Below, piece after piece: positions 50,865 to 62,391 of a stretch of 64,000 bases of DNA. Source of the stretch: Azadirachta indica (taxonomy: Eukaryota; Streptophyta; Magnoliopsida; Sapindales; Meliaceae); assembly GCA_022749755.1 (NCBI GenBank), contig CM040452.1, forward strand, positions 20,168,350 to 20,232,349, given 5' to 3'. The number at the start of each line of letters is the position of its first letter. The stretch's first letter is position 1. A program made the position numbers and the translations under genes. Below the pieces are notes generated by a model. It was not told where the DNA came from and ran no database searches. It worked only from the letters and a program-made list of their open reading frames with translations.

Positions 50865-50982
50865 CTGAATCCGGGCAAGTTGTTAGAAGAAGAAAAGACA
50901 GAAACTTCAAAGTTGAATTTCAGAAAAGACGGTGAGAAGAGAAGAGAAGAGAAGCATGCAAAGAAGTGATGAAGAGCAGAGT

Positions 50983-50992
50983 GTATATATAA
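50983..50992 (-). promoter_or_regulatory. TATA box of PEPC
   Basis: TTTATATATACAC on the minus strand, followed about 30 bp downstream by a pyrimidine-rich leader (TTCTCTTCTCTTCTC). This implies transcription start near 50950. Confidence 0.6.
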
Positions 50993-53747
50993 AGAAAAAG
51001 AAGGGAAATAGTACAATAAAAAATTGTCTTCTTGCACTCTGAATGGAAGGCGGAATTAGTGCCAAAATGAAAGAGTGATTTGAGTTATTACAGTCCAACT
51101 TTTTCTCTCTTTGCTACCGGCGTTGGCTCTTAGTTTGCTTTCCATACGAGGTCATGGAATATTCTGTCATTGGATGCCCTTCTTCATTCTGATTGGCTAG
51201 AATCGTTCAACTTATTACATTTTTATTTTCTGCCGTTCGACGTCCGGGATAGAAAATAAAATTTACTTTTTAGTCAATTTGAATTCAATTTTAAACGTTG
51301 TATATATTTTTTTGAAATTCGGACACAACGAGAGAAAATTACCATGTTCAAAATGGTGCTTACGTATTCTTTTTAATTGTTTGTCTAAGTAAAAATATGT
51401 TTATCTATATCTAAGATGTAAATTTTAGACGTTGTAATAATATTATTCAAAAATTCGTAATTGAAAAATCTATCTTCGCGTTGGACAAATACTTTTCTTG
51501 CAAGAAATATCTTTTTTATTATTATAGCGTTATTTAATTAAATATTCGGGTACTTTTTTTCAAAATTATACGTCCAAAATTAATCAAAATACATAAATTA
51601 TTCCTGATCAGTAACTTAGGAACGAGTAATGGTGAAGAAATATGAGAACTTTGTTGCCCAAAATATTTATTCAATAATGGTGCATGTTTCCACCTAGATA
51701 ATTAATAACTCTTAAACCTATTACTGTACGTCAGTAATTTAATTGGTTACATACCTCTTAGATTCTTTAGAGAATATAATCATGATGAAAATTTAATCAT
51801 AGATTAGATATTAAAAAATGAATAGGGAAGGGATATTTGAATATTTTCTTAAAATTTATCTACATCAATAATTTCTGTCGAGGATTCTTAATTTGAAAAA
51901 AAAAAAAAGAAAGAAGGGTCGTGAAGGAACAAAAGATAATGCTCTCACGGTATTTAAAAGCCAACGGCATCATCAACCAAGTGCCTTTTTAACAAATTTT
52001 GAAGTGCTTTATTTAATTCAAAAAGGCTAAAAAGCTGTTTGGAGGAAAGAAAAAGTAACCATTCAAGCATCAAAGTTTGAATAGTTTATGCTTCTGATTA
52101 TGATCATTCATTAATCTCCATTTCAGTCTTGGATATAACTAAGACTGACTGACCGATGAATCAGAAATCCGGCGAATAAGGTTAGATTTAAGTACTATTA
52201 ATTAATTAACTAACTAATTAAGCGTTTGTATTTATTTTATCTGCAAATTCACATGAAGAAGTGGAAGTAGGCTTTAGATTCCCCTATTTTAAAATAATAA
52301 AAAATCATGTTGATGTTGGGTATAGCGTCAGCATATAGTATCAATAATTCACATGCGCAGTACAGACATAATCCTCCATGCATGCGTGACTGCATGTGGT
52401 TTTAAATTTTAACCCACTCTTTTTTTTTTTTTTTTTTTTTAATGAGACATACATATTAAGAGATTTTATTTAATAATTAATTAATTAATTCCTAAAATTA
52501 ATTAAGTCAACTCCACTACAGTATGAGTCATGCCCTAGTTAGTCTCAAACAGTGTTGTTATTCCTGCTATTGCTTCAATTACTATTAGGATTATTATTAT
52601 AATATTTCTTACCTCATAGTCGGGAAAAATTACAGTATGTTCTAATAACAAATTTTAAAATAAAAATTAAAGGTATTTAAGAAAGATTCCCCAACTATAT
52701 GATTCCATCTATATATTGTAATGGGAGTTAATGTCACTATTATATTACGATGAAAGTTTTTTTTTTTTTTTTTTAAGGTGAGATCAAATTTTGATTTTAA
52801 AAATTAAATTGTAAGATGGTTAGTATATCATATTACTTTATAAGCATCACACACACATGAAAGCGCACGCGTACATATATATATATATATATAATATATG
52901 TATGTATTATCATTGACAATTTAAATTAAAAAATAAATTAATTATTATTATTTTTTATTTATGCGAATCACCTATTACGAATAAGATTTACTACGGATTG
53001 ATACAAATGGTCAAATTATTATCAAGACGCATGGTTTACAACAACTTTGACATTATTATTTATTTAATACCAAAATTAAGATAAGATATATTTTAATATA
53101 TATATATATATATAAAAACCATTAATTGAGTTAGACATGGAATGTTACATAAGATGACGAGGCAATTAAGTCGATAATTGATGTAGTTTATAATTGGGAC
53201 AATCAAAGTTGTTGATGCATCACAATCCACGCTGTTCTTATTACAATAATAATAATTTAAAATACAACAAAATAGAAAACAAATTAAAGTTTGACAAATA
53301 AGTGTGTTGATACGGAATATAATATATATATATATATGTATGTATGTTATAAAGTTTCTGAAAACGAAACATGTAACAACAGTCATCGAATTTTTTACAA
53401 TTTGTAAATATTAATTGTATAACTTTATTTTTGTCTTATGTTACAAGAAGAAATTATTATAACTTAATTTTATTTTACAACTTTATCTAGAAAACACAAC
53501 ATCAACCCCTTAGAATTTCATCTACTACTTTCCCCTATTTAGAATAATCAAATACTCCCTAATGTTATTTTTTTTCTATTAATTTTTGAAAAAATTTCAA
53601 ATTTACCCTTACTAAATTGGCCTAAATTTTGAATCCATTTAAACTTCTTTGGTATATATGGGTATCGACTAGATGATGGAATGATGAATCTACCTCTTGC
53701 TGGTTGGAAAATTCGCATAATCACAATGGATAGTTTAGGAACTGAAC

Positions 53748-54007
53748 GAGAGAATACCTATTACTTTTCTATTTTTTTTAGCTAATGTCCTATTACCCTC
53801 TACATTTTTTTTAAATCTTATCACCTTCTTAAATTTCGATTTTTCCCTTTAATATTTCAAATATTTTTTATTTTACTATTTTGTAAATTAATTGAACTAA
53901 AGGTAAAATCGAAAAAAAAAAAATCATGGAAGTGATGGGGTATTAAAAAAATATAGGGAAATAATGGAATATTAATTTAAAAAGTAGGAAAATAATAGAC
54001 ATTCTCC
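53748..54007. mobile_element. foldback MITE, copy 2 (about 260 bp)
   Basis: Left end GAGAGAATACCTATTAC and right end TAATAGACATTCTCC are complementary with a few mismatches, and pairing continues inward. The interior (TTTAATATTTCAAATATTTT, then TTTTACTATTTTGTAAATTA) aligns with copy 1 in order and spacing. It is more degenerate at the ends than copy 1. Confidence 0.7.
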
Positions 54008-54699
54008 AAACTGGACCCATGAAAACGGGATCGAAACCAAATTGAAAGAAATGAAACTTGTAAGGTCTACTACCTCCATCACATTTTTTTTTTGTTAATT
54101 TATATTATAACATTAAAAATTTTAAGTATAATGAATATATAATTTTTTTTTTATTAAATTAATAATTATTTTGCTATAAATTTAAATAAAAACTTTTATT
54201 CTATTTAAATTAAATTACTAACTTCAGTAAATAAATTGAAGAAAAAATGAACTAGTTATTAATTTAAAACATTAAAAATTACACATGAGCTTGTAAACTC
54301 TTGCAGTAAGGACTTAGCCAATTCATATTCTCACCCAAATCAATTTAGATCCAAGTTCTAAGTTAAACTTAAATAGGTCATTTAAATTAATATGGACAAA
54401 ATGATAAATTTATAAAATACAGTTATTAGTTTTAAAGAGAAAAATATGACAGGAAGGCTATTTGTGTATTTATTTTCAATAAGGGGGAAACGTGATAATT
54501 TGAATTCTAATGGTGGGGTAGATGTCGCTTTTCCTTTTATGAGTCCGTTTGGTATAATTTTTTAAATAGAATTTTTTAAAATAGAGCTTTTACCTGTAAA
54601 ATATTTATAAGTAGAGTTTTTAATAAAAAATTATTAATTGTTTGGTTGTCACAAATGACTTTTAAAAAAAATTTAAGTAATTATTTTAATAAACAGATT

Positions 54700-54950
54700 T
54701 TTTTTTGTTTTATTTTAAAAAAATTACGTAAAATTTTTAAAATAAAGTAAAAATATTGTAGATAATTTTTATTTTTTAAAAAATTGAGAAAATTATATTA
54801 TTAAAAATTTAAATTTTAAATTTTTTTAATAGAAAAAAAAAAAATAATTTTTTTTAATTTTTAAATTTTTTTTTATTATCAATTAAATAATAATAAAAAA
54901 TTTTAAAAAAAATTTTATCATTAAAAAATTTTTTTTAACTAATGAAAAAG
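54700..54950. other. almost pure A/T stretch
   Basis: About 250 bases with very few G or C. Runs of A and T alternate, giving many short self-complementary segments. It could be a matrix-attachment-like region or the interior of a decayed element; neither can be shown from sequence. Confidence 0.5.
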
Positions 54951-56301
54951 TTAAATAAATAGTATACATTTATATTAAGTAAATTAGGGGATTTTTTTCT
55001 CCTGTACCATTTATCGATTTGCTATTCAACTCTCGGGACTTTTAATTAATGTTTTCAATTGCTGATTTAAGAAATGGAAGCACTTTTGGCAGTTTTTGTT
55101 AAATCGCAGAAGTACTTTCGACAATGAAAAGTGATGGCTGTGATAATTAGTTGGCCAAATTGAATAATAGGGGCGGTGGCTTATTAAAATTAAATTAATT
55201 AAAAAAGATGACAACTTATCACAGTCGTGCATTGAGACGATAAGCTCTCTCAAAAGAAGTGCTTCGTACCATTATTACAATGCATACTATTTTTCCGAGT
55301 TAAAACAAGTGCGCCGCCGACTTTTTTTTTAAACGTATTTAGAGACCCAATAATATTAAAAATATAAATCTGAAATGTTTAGAATTTTATTATATGCATA
55401 TATATATATATAATGAATATACAATAATTTGATTAAAAAATTTATCTAAATTGAAGTGCCGTAAAAAGAGAGGAAAACAAAAACGAGTTGTTTGTTTACA
55501 AGTTCTGAGATATTGACTAATTATATTATATAACGTCGGGATCATGTAACTTGTTTGGTGGAGATGGGGCATAATCTTTAATTGTTCTTGGAATATGCCA
55601 CATAAAGTTATAAATAGTTTAGTTTGTGAGTGTACTTGAACTTTTCATTTTTGTCAAAATAACTTGATTTTTCTTTTAAAAAATAATATTACTTATCGCT
55701 CTTGTTACACAATTATGTGAATCGGCAAATACATAATATATATATATATACATTAAAATATTATTAATGTGACAAAGAATATTCTTTTTTAAAAATTACT
55801 GTTGAAGAATATCCATACTTGACTTATATAGATAATATATAATTCTCAATTAATTTTTAAAATTCAAGGTTTATTTTTTTAAAAAAAATAAATTTATAGT
55901 TGAATTTATTATCTATCAAATCAATTAATTATTATTATTATTTTGAATTTTTGGGAAAATTAAAAATAGAAGGTCAGAAAGTTGAAATTTCGATGCCCCT
56001 GCCGTGCATAGCAGGATGCCGTGATATGTAGTTGTAGTGTAGGGACATCAATTTTGACTAAATGAGTGTTCACCCTTCAGCTTCTAGAATATTCCCTTTC
56101 TCGTTGCTTGCTTGGTATTCGGTAGTAGGTAGGAAAATCAATTTTGACTTTCTCATCCCAAACCTCCAATTTTTGACTTCTCCTTCACCTTTTTTTTTTT
56201 TCCTTGCTTTCCTTTTTTTGATTCCCGTATATTCCTTTTTGGTATCTCACATTTTCCGGTTGTAAAGTCAAATAGTTTCTCTAGTGTTACAAAATTTACG
56301 G

Positions 56302-56344
<43 letters not shown>
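56302..56344. repeat. compound (TA)n(GA)n microsatellite
   Basis: About ten TA units pass directly into about eleven GA units. Confidence 0.95.
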
Positions 56345-58374
56345 GGGATACATGTATATATATATATATATATTACACTCATTTATAAATCTTATCTATA
56401 TATTTTTTATTATTGTATATTAATTATAAATTAATTAAATATATCATATCTAACTTCAATAATTAGAATTGTATATATGTAATTATCTGCAAATGATATA
56501 AATATATTTGCAAAAATATGAACTGTTAATCGGTTTTCATATATATATATATATATATTATAATAAATAATTAATTTTATTTTAGTGCTTATAACTCATT
56601 GAAGAAAGATATGATAATAATCTAAATACAAATAATGTTGCTAATCCATCAACTATTTCTTTTTTTATTTAGAAAAAGGGCTTGAATTTAAAGTTTTGAG
56701 GTTGATATAAAAATGAAAGGAAAATTTTATTTAATTCTTATACCAATAATACAAATAACTACGAGTATAAAGCAAGTGAAAATTTGTATCAATTATTATA
56801 ATTTGCCCAATAGTCAGCGGTATGTTAATAAATCAATTAAAAAGAATGACCAGTCGCGACAATAATGTAGAATTTTAAATCATAATTCATATGTTTGGGT
56901 ATGTCGTGGGTTCAATTGGATTGAATTTCTATAATAATTTCATAGAAAAAGACAACCGACAAATTAAAGCAAAAAACTCTTTGAGACGATGAGCTACATA
57001 TATTAACAATTGAAACGGCAGTGATTTGCAGATCGACTTATATGAGTATTTATTGGGGGACACAATCACACATAACATGTGGGGCGGCGGATTGTAAGTG
57101 GAAAACAGAAAGTAGGAAGAAATGCTTCGGTTTCACTGAGTGCCAAGTCATCAATCAGTACAAATTAACTGATGCAAAAAGCACTTTATTTTATGCTTTT
57201 GACCGTCTTGTTCCAGTTTGACTTTGACACACAACAGTTAATTACTTTGATCCAAAGTCTAATAATCCTGTGCATGATTAATGCCTTCGCGATGCCATGT
57301 GATGTGAGGTGGCCGTGGATTACAAGCTCTCTATCCATTTGTACATAATTTGCAATACAACATGGGAAAGTTATAACAAATTTTATCATTTTACATAGAG
57401 AGAATCAATTGATTTGATTTGATGATGCTTATTCCCTTATCTCAACACTGGAGTGAGAGATTCAATTTATGCAAAGAGTTTGAATCTATACAATTAGCAT
57501 GCTTGACATTTATGTGGAACTTCAAACCCATTTAATGAAATGCCTTAAAAGAATTATGGGTTCTTGGAATGTGCTAATTAGCGAGAATGTGAATTTGATA
57601 AGCATTTTATGCATTCTGTCTTCGAGATTATTGGTGTTTGTAAATTGAGATCTGCCCTATGGGCTTAAGGTGTCGCGGAATATTTGTATCGTTGATAATT
57701 TACGCTGGAGGCTTTCCCTTTATTCATTTATGCTCCTGCTATTTGAAATCAGTGGAACATTTTTAAGTTCCATTTGTGTAGACACGAGACAAAATACTCG
57801 AGCAAACTTCAAACTCTAATTTGGAAGACTTATCCAAGAAAAGAATAATACTATTGCTTCATTCTGAACCTAAGAAATGAAGCCAAGAATAAGCATTTAG
57901 CAGAAAATTAATGCTAGCTAAGAGATTTTCTGTCAATTTTTGGGGAATGCAACTGAAATATGATAAGATGATAACCTACAAGCCGAGGAATCAAAGTAGC
58001 CTTTAGCCGAAGGCAAGGATGGAAACATTTCCAGTTCTAGATGAATTATCTAGCTCACATCTTTCCGTTTTTAGCTTTCCTTTTATTGCCTCTTTGCTTT
58101 ATTCTGCAGCATTTCTCTTTGGTTAGTTGATACATTATGCCTTATTTTTATGCTTTTCTTTTCTTAGATACAGTCAATTTCTTAGATCATTGCTTCATCA
58201 ACCTCAAGAGTTCTGTTATCTCAGTGTTTGTGCCTTGTCCTTTAGTTACAAATTAAGCCTTTTAAATTCATCAGAACTAGCCAACTGGTTGCATCTGTCA
58301 TATACTAATATATCCTTCCTTTACCTTTAATCTCTCAAAAAGAAATACATAAATTCTTTGTGGTAAAACGAAAA

Positions 58375-61300
58375 ATGGTCATGGATATTGTTTTATCAGT
58401 TGTTGAAAGGGTTGCAGAGTGTCTGTTTCATGCGGCTCTTAAGCAGCTTGGTTACTTGCTTCACCACAACCATAACATCAGAACATTAAGAAAGCAAGCT
58501 GAGAAACTTGCAGATACGAGAGACAGGGTGCAAAGCAAAATTGATACTGCTAAAAGAAATGGAGAAATTATTGAAACTGATGTTCAGAAGTGGATAGCAA
58601 GTGTGAATAATATCACCGCAGAAGCTGAAAAATTCCTAGATGATGAAGTTAAAGCAAACAAGAGGTGCCTCAAAGGATGGTGCGTTAATCTGTGCTTGCT
58701 TTACAGATTCAGTAAGGAGGGACTGCAGAAGGCTAAGGACATTTCTCAGATCCTGGAAGAGGGAAAATTTAAGAGTCTGTCTCGCCCTGCTCCCCCGCCA
58801 GGAATTATATCTTCATCTAAAGGAGTTTCTGTGGCTTTTCAATCCAGACAATTCATCAAGAAACAACTTATGGATGCCCTGAATGATGATAATGTCAGCA
58901 TAATTGGAATATATGGGATGGGGGGTGTGGGTAAGACCACAATGGTGAAGGAAATCGGCAAACAAGCCACGGAACATAAACTTTTTGATGCAGTGGTGAT
59001 GGCAGTTTTTTCCCAGGCTCCAAGTGTTATGAGGATTCAAGGGGAAATTGCAAGCATGTTGGGTTTAACACTGTCTGGCAATGATGAGAATGCGAGAGCG
59101 TCTATGCTGTGGGAAAGAATCAAGAAAAAGAAGCGGATTCTGGTCATATTAGACAATGTTTGGGGAAGAATTGACTTGGAAATGATTGGTATTCCTTTTC
59201 GAAATGATCATCGAGGCTGTAAGATTTTGCTCACCTCTCGAAGCAAAGATGTTTGCCATGAAATGGATGCTCAAAGGATTTTTACCGTTGATACATTATC
59301 AATAGAAGAATCTTGGGTTCTTTTCAGGGAGGTTGCTGGTGAGGGCATTGAAAATTCTGATATAAACCCCATTGCAAGAAAGGTAGCTGCTAAATGTGGT
59401 GGCTTGCCAATTACCATTGTGACAGTCGGAAGAGCACTGAAGAACAAGGAAAAAAGAGTGTGGATTGATGCGTTACGACAACTTGAAAAGTCCAACCCAA
59501 CAAACATCAAAGGAATGCAAGAAAATGTTTTTTCAACCTTGGAGCTGAGCTACAATTATTTAGAGAGCGAGGAGGCAAAATCATTCTTCTTACTTTGCTG
59601 CTTATTTCCAGAGGATTCTCAAATTCCAGTCGAACTATTGGTGAAGTATGCAATTGGTTTGAATTTTTTCAAAGACATTGATACAGTGGAGGATGCCAGA
59701 TGTAGAGCTTATGCTGTTGTAAGTACCCTTTCCTCTTCCTTTCTATTGATAGTTGATTATCTTGAGAGAGGTTATTGGTCAAAGTGTAGAACTTTTGGTC
59801 GTGAGGAAGCATATGTTAAAATGCATGATGTTGTCCGTGATGTTGCACTTAAAATAGCATCTAAAGACGAGCACAGATTCATGGTGAAAGCTGGCATGGG
59901 ACTACGGGAGTGGCCAAACGAAGACACATTTGAAGATCTGAAAGCAATGTCATTGATGTCAAACGATATTCACGACCTACCTGATAGGTTGGGATGCCCC
60001 AAGCTGCAGGCTTTGCTGCTGCAGCAAAATTGTTCTTTGGTTTTTGCCGACAGTTTCTTTCAAGAAGTAGAAGATTTAAAAGTTCTAGACTTGAGTTACA
60101 TCCAACTCTTGTCGTTGCCGTCATCACTTTCACTCCTTACTAATCTTAGAACGTTGTGTCTTGTTGGATGTCAATTGGGCAACTTATCCTTAATTGGAAA
60201 GCTAACCAACCTTGAGATTCTTAGCCTTTCACATTCTGACATTGAGGAGATTCCAGTGGACTTTGGTCAATTAGCTCACTTAAGGTTGTTTGATTTGAGG
60301 ATGTGTGAAAATCTAAAACTAGTATCACACGGTGTCATATCGTGTCTTCAAAAATTAGAAGAGTTTTACATAGAATGTAGTTTGATTAATGACAAAAGAG
60401 GGGGAGATTTAAGGACCAAGGCTGTGCTCCTTGAGTTAAAAGCCTTGACTCGATTGACTAGCTTGGCCATTTTTATCCCAAACATCGGTGTCTTGCCTCA
60501 TGACATGCCCTTCCAAAACCTAACAAACTTTTCCATAGCAATAAACCAAACTTCACATTTCAACAAGTACTCGTGCTCAAGATCAATGAGTCTTTCACTT
60601 GACATGTCAAATCCAGTGCCTAGTTGTGTTAAGAATTTGCTTAAGAGAACTGAGAGTCTATATGTGTTTTATATCGAAGGATCAAAAAATATCCTCCCTG
60701 ACCTTGATAATGATGGATTCGGTGAATTGAAGTTTCTGGAAATCCAGAAAAGTTATGAGGTGATATATCTTATCAACACAATGGAATGGACAGCACATGA
60801 AGCTTTATGTAATTTAGAGGAATTAAATATTCGTTCCATGGACAGCTTGGTTGAAATATGCCACGGTCCACTCCCTGCACAGTCCTTCAGTAAAACAAAG
60901 AGATTATCTGTAATTGGTTGTCACAAAATGTTACACATTCTGCCAAGCCATTTGCTACAGAGGCTGCAAAACCTGAAAAGTTTCTGTGCAAGTAACTGCA
61001 GCTCAGTGGCATATGCATTTGATTTGGAAGGGCTTGGGATTGCAGAAGAAGAAACTAAGTTGCTCTCCTCGTTAGAGACTTTAACCTTCTCTGAGATGTA
61101 TGAGATGACATACATATGGAAGGGGGACACTCAGGTCATAAGCCTCTGTAATCTGAAGGAAATAATAGTTGAAGGATGCTTGATAAGGGAGATATTTTCT
61201 CTGGCTTTACAGCAAAGCCTTAAAAGTTTGGAATATATAAGGATAAATCATTGCCCTAATTTAGAGGAGATCTTCAGGAAAAATGAAGAAGAGTGTCAAG

Positions 61301-61812
61301 ATAAGGAGGTAGTTCTGTGGAAGAAAGATAGCACCATAACCACCCCAAATTTGGGAAACCTGACTGGAATATCAATATACCGTTGCTTTAAATTGAAATA
61401 TCTCTTCACATCCTCCATTGTTAAAAGCCTAGTGCAGCTCAAATCACTGAGAGTTTTTGACTGTGCAAGTATGCAAGAAATAGTCATAGATATGAAAGGA
61501 GAATCAACAGAGAGGATTGTGTTTCCTAGTTTGTATGAAGTGAGACTTGTAAACCTAAGTAGCCTTACTTGTTTTTACCCGGGGTTATGTACTATCGAGT
61601 TCCCAGCTTTGGAGATCCTATCAATATGGATGTGTCCGAAAATGAAGACCTTTGGTTGTGGAGAACAAGTGACACCCAAGCTTAACAAAGTGGAAGTATG
61701 GGGTAGAGAGGAAGAACGCTGGATGGTTGACCTTAACACGACCATGCAGCAATTGTCTAATGAATGGCAGGTACGGAAAGTTACATTACAAGTCTGCAGT
61801 TCTCATAATTAA
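58375..61812 (+). CDS. CC-NB-LRR disease-resistance protein (RPS2/At4g27190-like)
   Basis: One uninterrupted frame of 1145 aa from the first ATG; a second in-frame ATG two codons later (MDIVLSVVERVAE) is an alternative start typical of this clade. It is an intracellular immune receptor that detects pathogen effectors. The coiled coil spans about 1-150, without an EDVID motif, as in RPS5-type CCs. NB-ARC (about 160-440) has P-loop GMGGVGKTT (about 182), kinase-2 ILVILDNVW, GCKILLTSRSKDVC, and CGGLPITIVTVGRAL. CCLFPEDSQI (RNBS-D) and MHDVV (about 483) follow. Irregular leucine-rich repeats run from about 530 to 1130. Kinase-2 has Asn for the second Asp of LDD. No frameshift or stop is seen, so it looks intact. 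An internal donor near the end allows a different C-terminus. Confidence 0.95.
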   Translation: MVMDIVLSVVERVAECLFHAALKQLGYLLHHNHNIRTLRKQAEKLADTRDRVQSKIDTAKRNGEIIETDVQKWIASVNNITAEAEKFLDDEVKANKRCLKGWCVNLCLLYRFSKEGLQKAKDISQILEEGKFKSLSRPAPPPGIISSSKGVSVAFQSRQFIKKQLMDALNDDNVSIIGIYGMGGVGKTTMVKEIGKQATEHKLFDAVVMAVFSQAPSVMRIQGEIASMLGLTLSGNDENARASMLWERIKKKKRILVILDNVWGRIDLEMIGIPFRNDHRGCKILLTSRSKDVCHEMDAQRIFTVDTLSIEESWVLFREVAGEGIENSDINPIARKVAAKCGGLPITIVTVGRALKNKEKRVWIDALRQLEKSNPTNIKGMQENVFSTLELSYNYLESEEAKSFFLLCCLFPEDSQIPVELLVKYAIGLNFFKDIDTVEDARCRAYAVVSTLSSSFLLIVDYLERGYWSKCRTFGREEAYVKMHDVVRDVALKIASKDEHRFMVKAGMGLREWPNEDTFEDLKAMSLMSNDIHDLPDRLGCPKLQALLLQQNCSLVFADSFFQEVEDLKVLDLSYIQLLSLPSSLSLLTNLRTLCLVGCQLGNLSLIGKLTNLEILSLSHSDIEEIPVDFGQLAHLRLFDLRMCENLKLVSHGVISCLQKLEEFYIECSLINDKRGGDLRTKAVLLELKALTRLTSLAIFIPNIGVLPHDMPFQNLTNFSIAINQTSHFNKYSCSRSMSLSLDMSNPVPSCVKNLLKRTESLYVFYIEGSKNILPDLDNDGFGELKFLEIQKSYEVIYLINTMEWTAHEALCNLEELNIRSMDSLVEICHGPLPAQSFSKTKRLSVIGCHKMLHILPSHLLQRLQNLKSFCASNCSSVAYAFDLEGLGIAEEETKLLSSLETLTFSEMYEMTYIWKGDTQVISLCNLKEIIVEGCLIREIFSLALQQSLKSLEYIRINHCPNLEEIFRKNEEECQDKEVVLWKKDSTITTPNLGNLTGISIYRCFKLKYLFTSSIVKSLVQLKSLRVFDCASMQEIVIDMKGESTERIVFPSLYEVRLVNLSSLTCFYPGLCTIEFPALEILSIWMCPKMKTFGCGEQVTPKLNKVEVWGREEERWMVDLNTTMQQLSNEWQVRKVTLQVCSSHN

Positions 61813-61942
61813 GTTCCTCTGTTCTTAACATTGGTGATTGATCTACTCATTAATACTATGATAATCAAAACAACAGAATTTTAAACTAATGTTCAGTTGT
61901 TTCCTTCGTTAACGAGTGTTGATGGCTTTCTTTTTTCCTCAG

Positions 61943-62391
61943 CTGTACTACAAGAATTTGGTTAGAACACTGAGATACGCTGTAACTTTTTTTTTTTTTT
62001 CGGTTGTGTGTGTAGGGGGGGGGGGGGGGGGGGGGGTGGTGTGGTGTGATAGTGTTGTTGGCGGGGTTGGGGGGTTATGAGGATAGCAAAAATCCCTTTT
62101 CATGGGTACGTTTTATTTTGAAAACTAGTAGATGTGGATAGTACATATATTATTAACTCAGTCATTAGTCATTGAAGAATTGATAAATTGTCAATGCACA
62201 ACCAGCCTTACAGTTATGATGCAGATTAAATATAAAGGCAGGCCTCCTGAAATTAAAGGCTATAATTGCTTTTACAGGTTATATGTTATGCAGCAGGGGG
62301 CAATGGTTTAGAAGAGTCAGAACAGAGTCCTGAAGATACTGGTGCTGAGACTCGATTATTTCAAATTTCTAAGGAACCAAAGCCAGAGTAA
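61943..62391 (+). other. candidate alternative 3' exons of the NLR gene
   Basis: The NLR frame contains GAATGGCAG/GTACGG at 61770/61771, a good donor in phase 0. Downstream, TTTTTTCCTCAG ends at 61942 and opens a phase-0 exon 61943-61981 (LYYKNLVRTLRYA), which ends at GCT/GTAACT. A further acceptor TTTTACAG precedes 62278-62391, a 37-codon open frame (VICYAAGGNGLEESE... EPKPE, then TAA) in the same phase. Spliced together these give 1182 aa instead of 1145, with an acidic tail. The phase agreement is seen directly; use in the plant is inference. Confidence 0.55.
62015..62036 (+). repeat. G22 homopolymer and G-rich tract
   Basis: Twenty-two consecutive G bases after a T run, followed by GGTGTGGTGTG and further G runs to about 62075 (GGCGGGG, GGGGGG). 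It lies within the inferred last intron of the NLR gene, on the sense strand. Confidence 0.9.

Larger units (their letters stand above)
51000..58374. other. large gene-poor AT-rich intergenic region
   Basis: Over 7 kb without a supportable gene. It contains long T runs (52421-52440, 52758-52774), several TA/GA microsatellites, MITE copy 2 (53748-54007) and an almost pure A/T stretch at 54700-54950. A 'GTCCGTTTGGTATAA' motif near 54543 resembles ends of plant hAT-type non-autonomous elements. The final few hundred bases are presumably the NLR promoter. Confidence 0.55.

Noticed and set aside
54540..55170. A defined hAT element starting at GTCCGTTTGGTATAA
   Set aside because: Only the left motif is suggestive. 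I could not find a matching inverted right end or an 8-bp target duplication.
57021..57221. 66-codon plus-strand frame with several Cys residues
   Set aside because: No signal peptide, recognised Cys pattern or promoter; isolated in AT-rich DNA.
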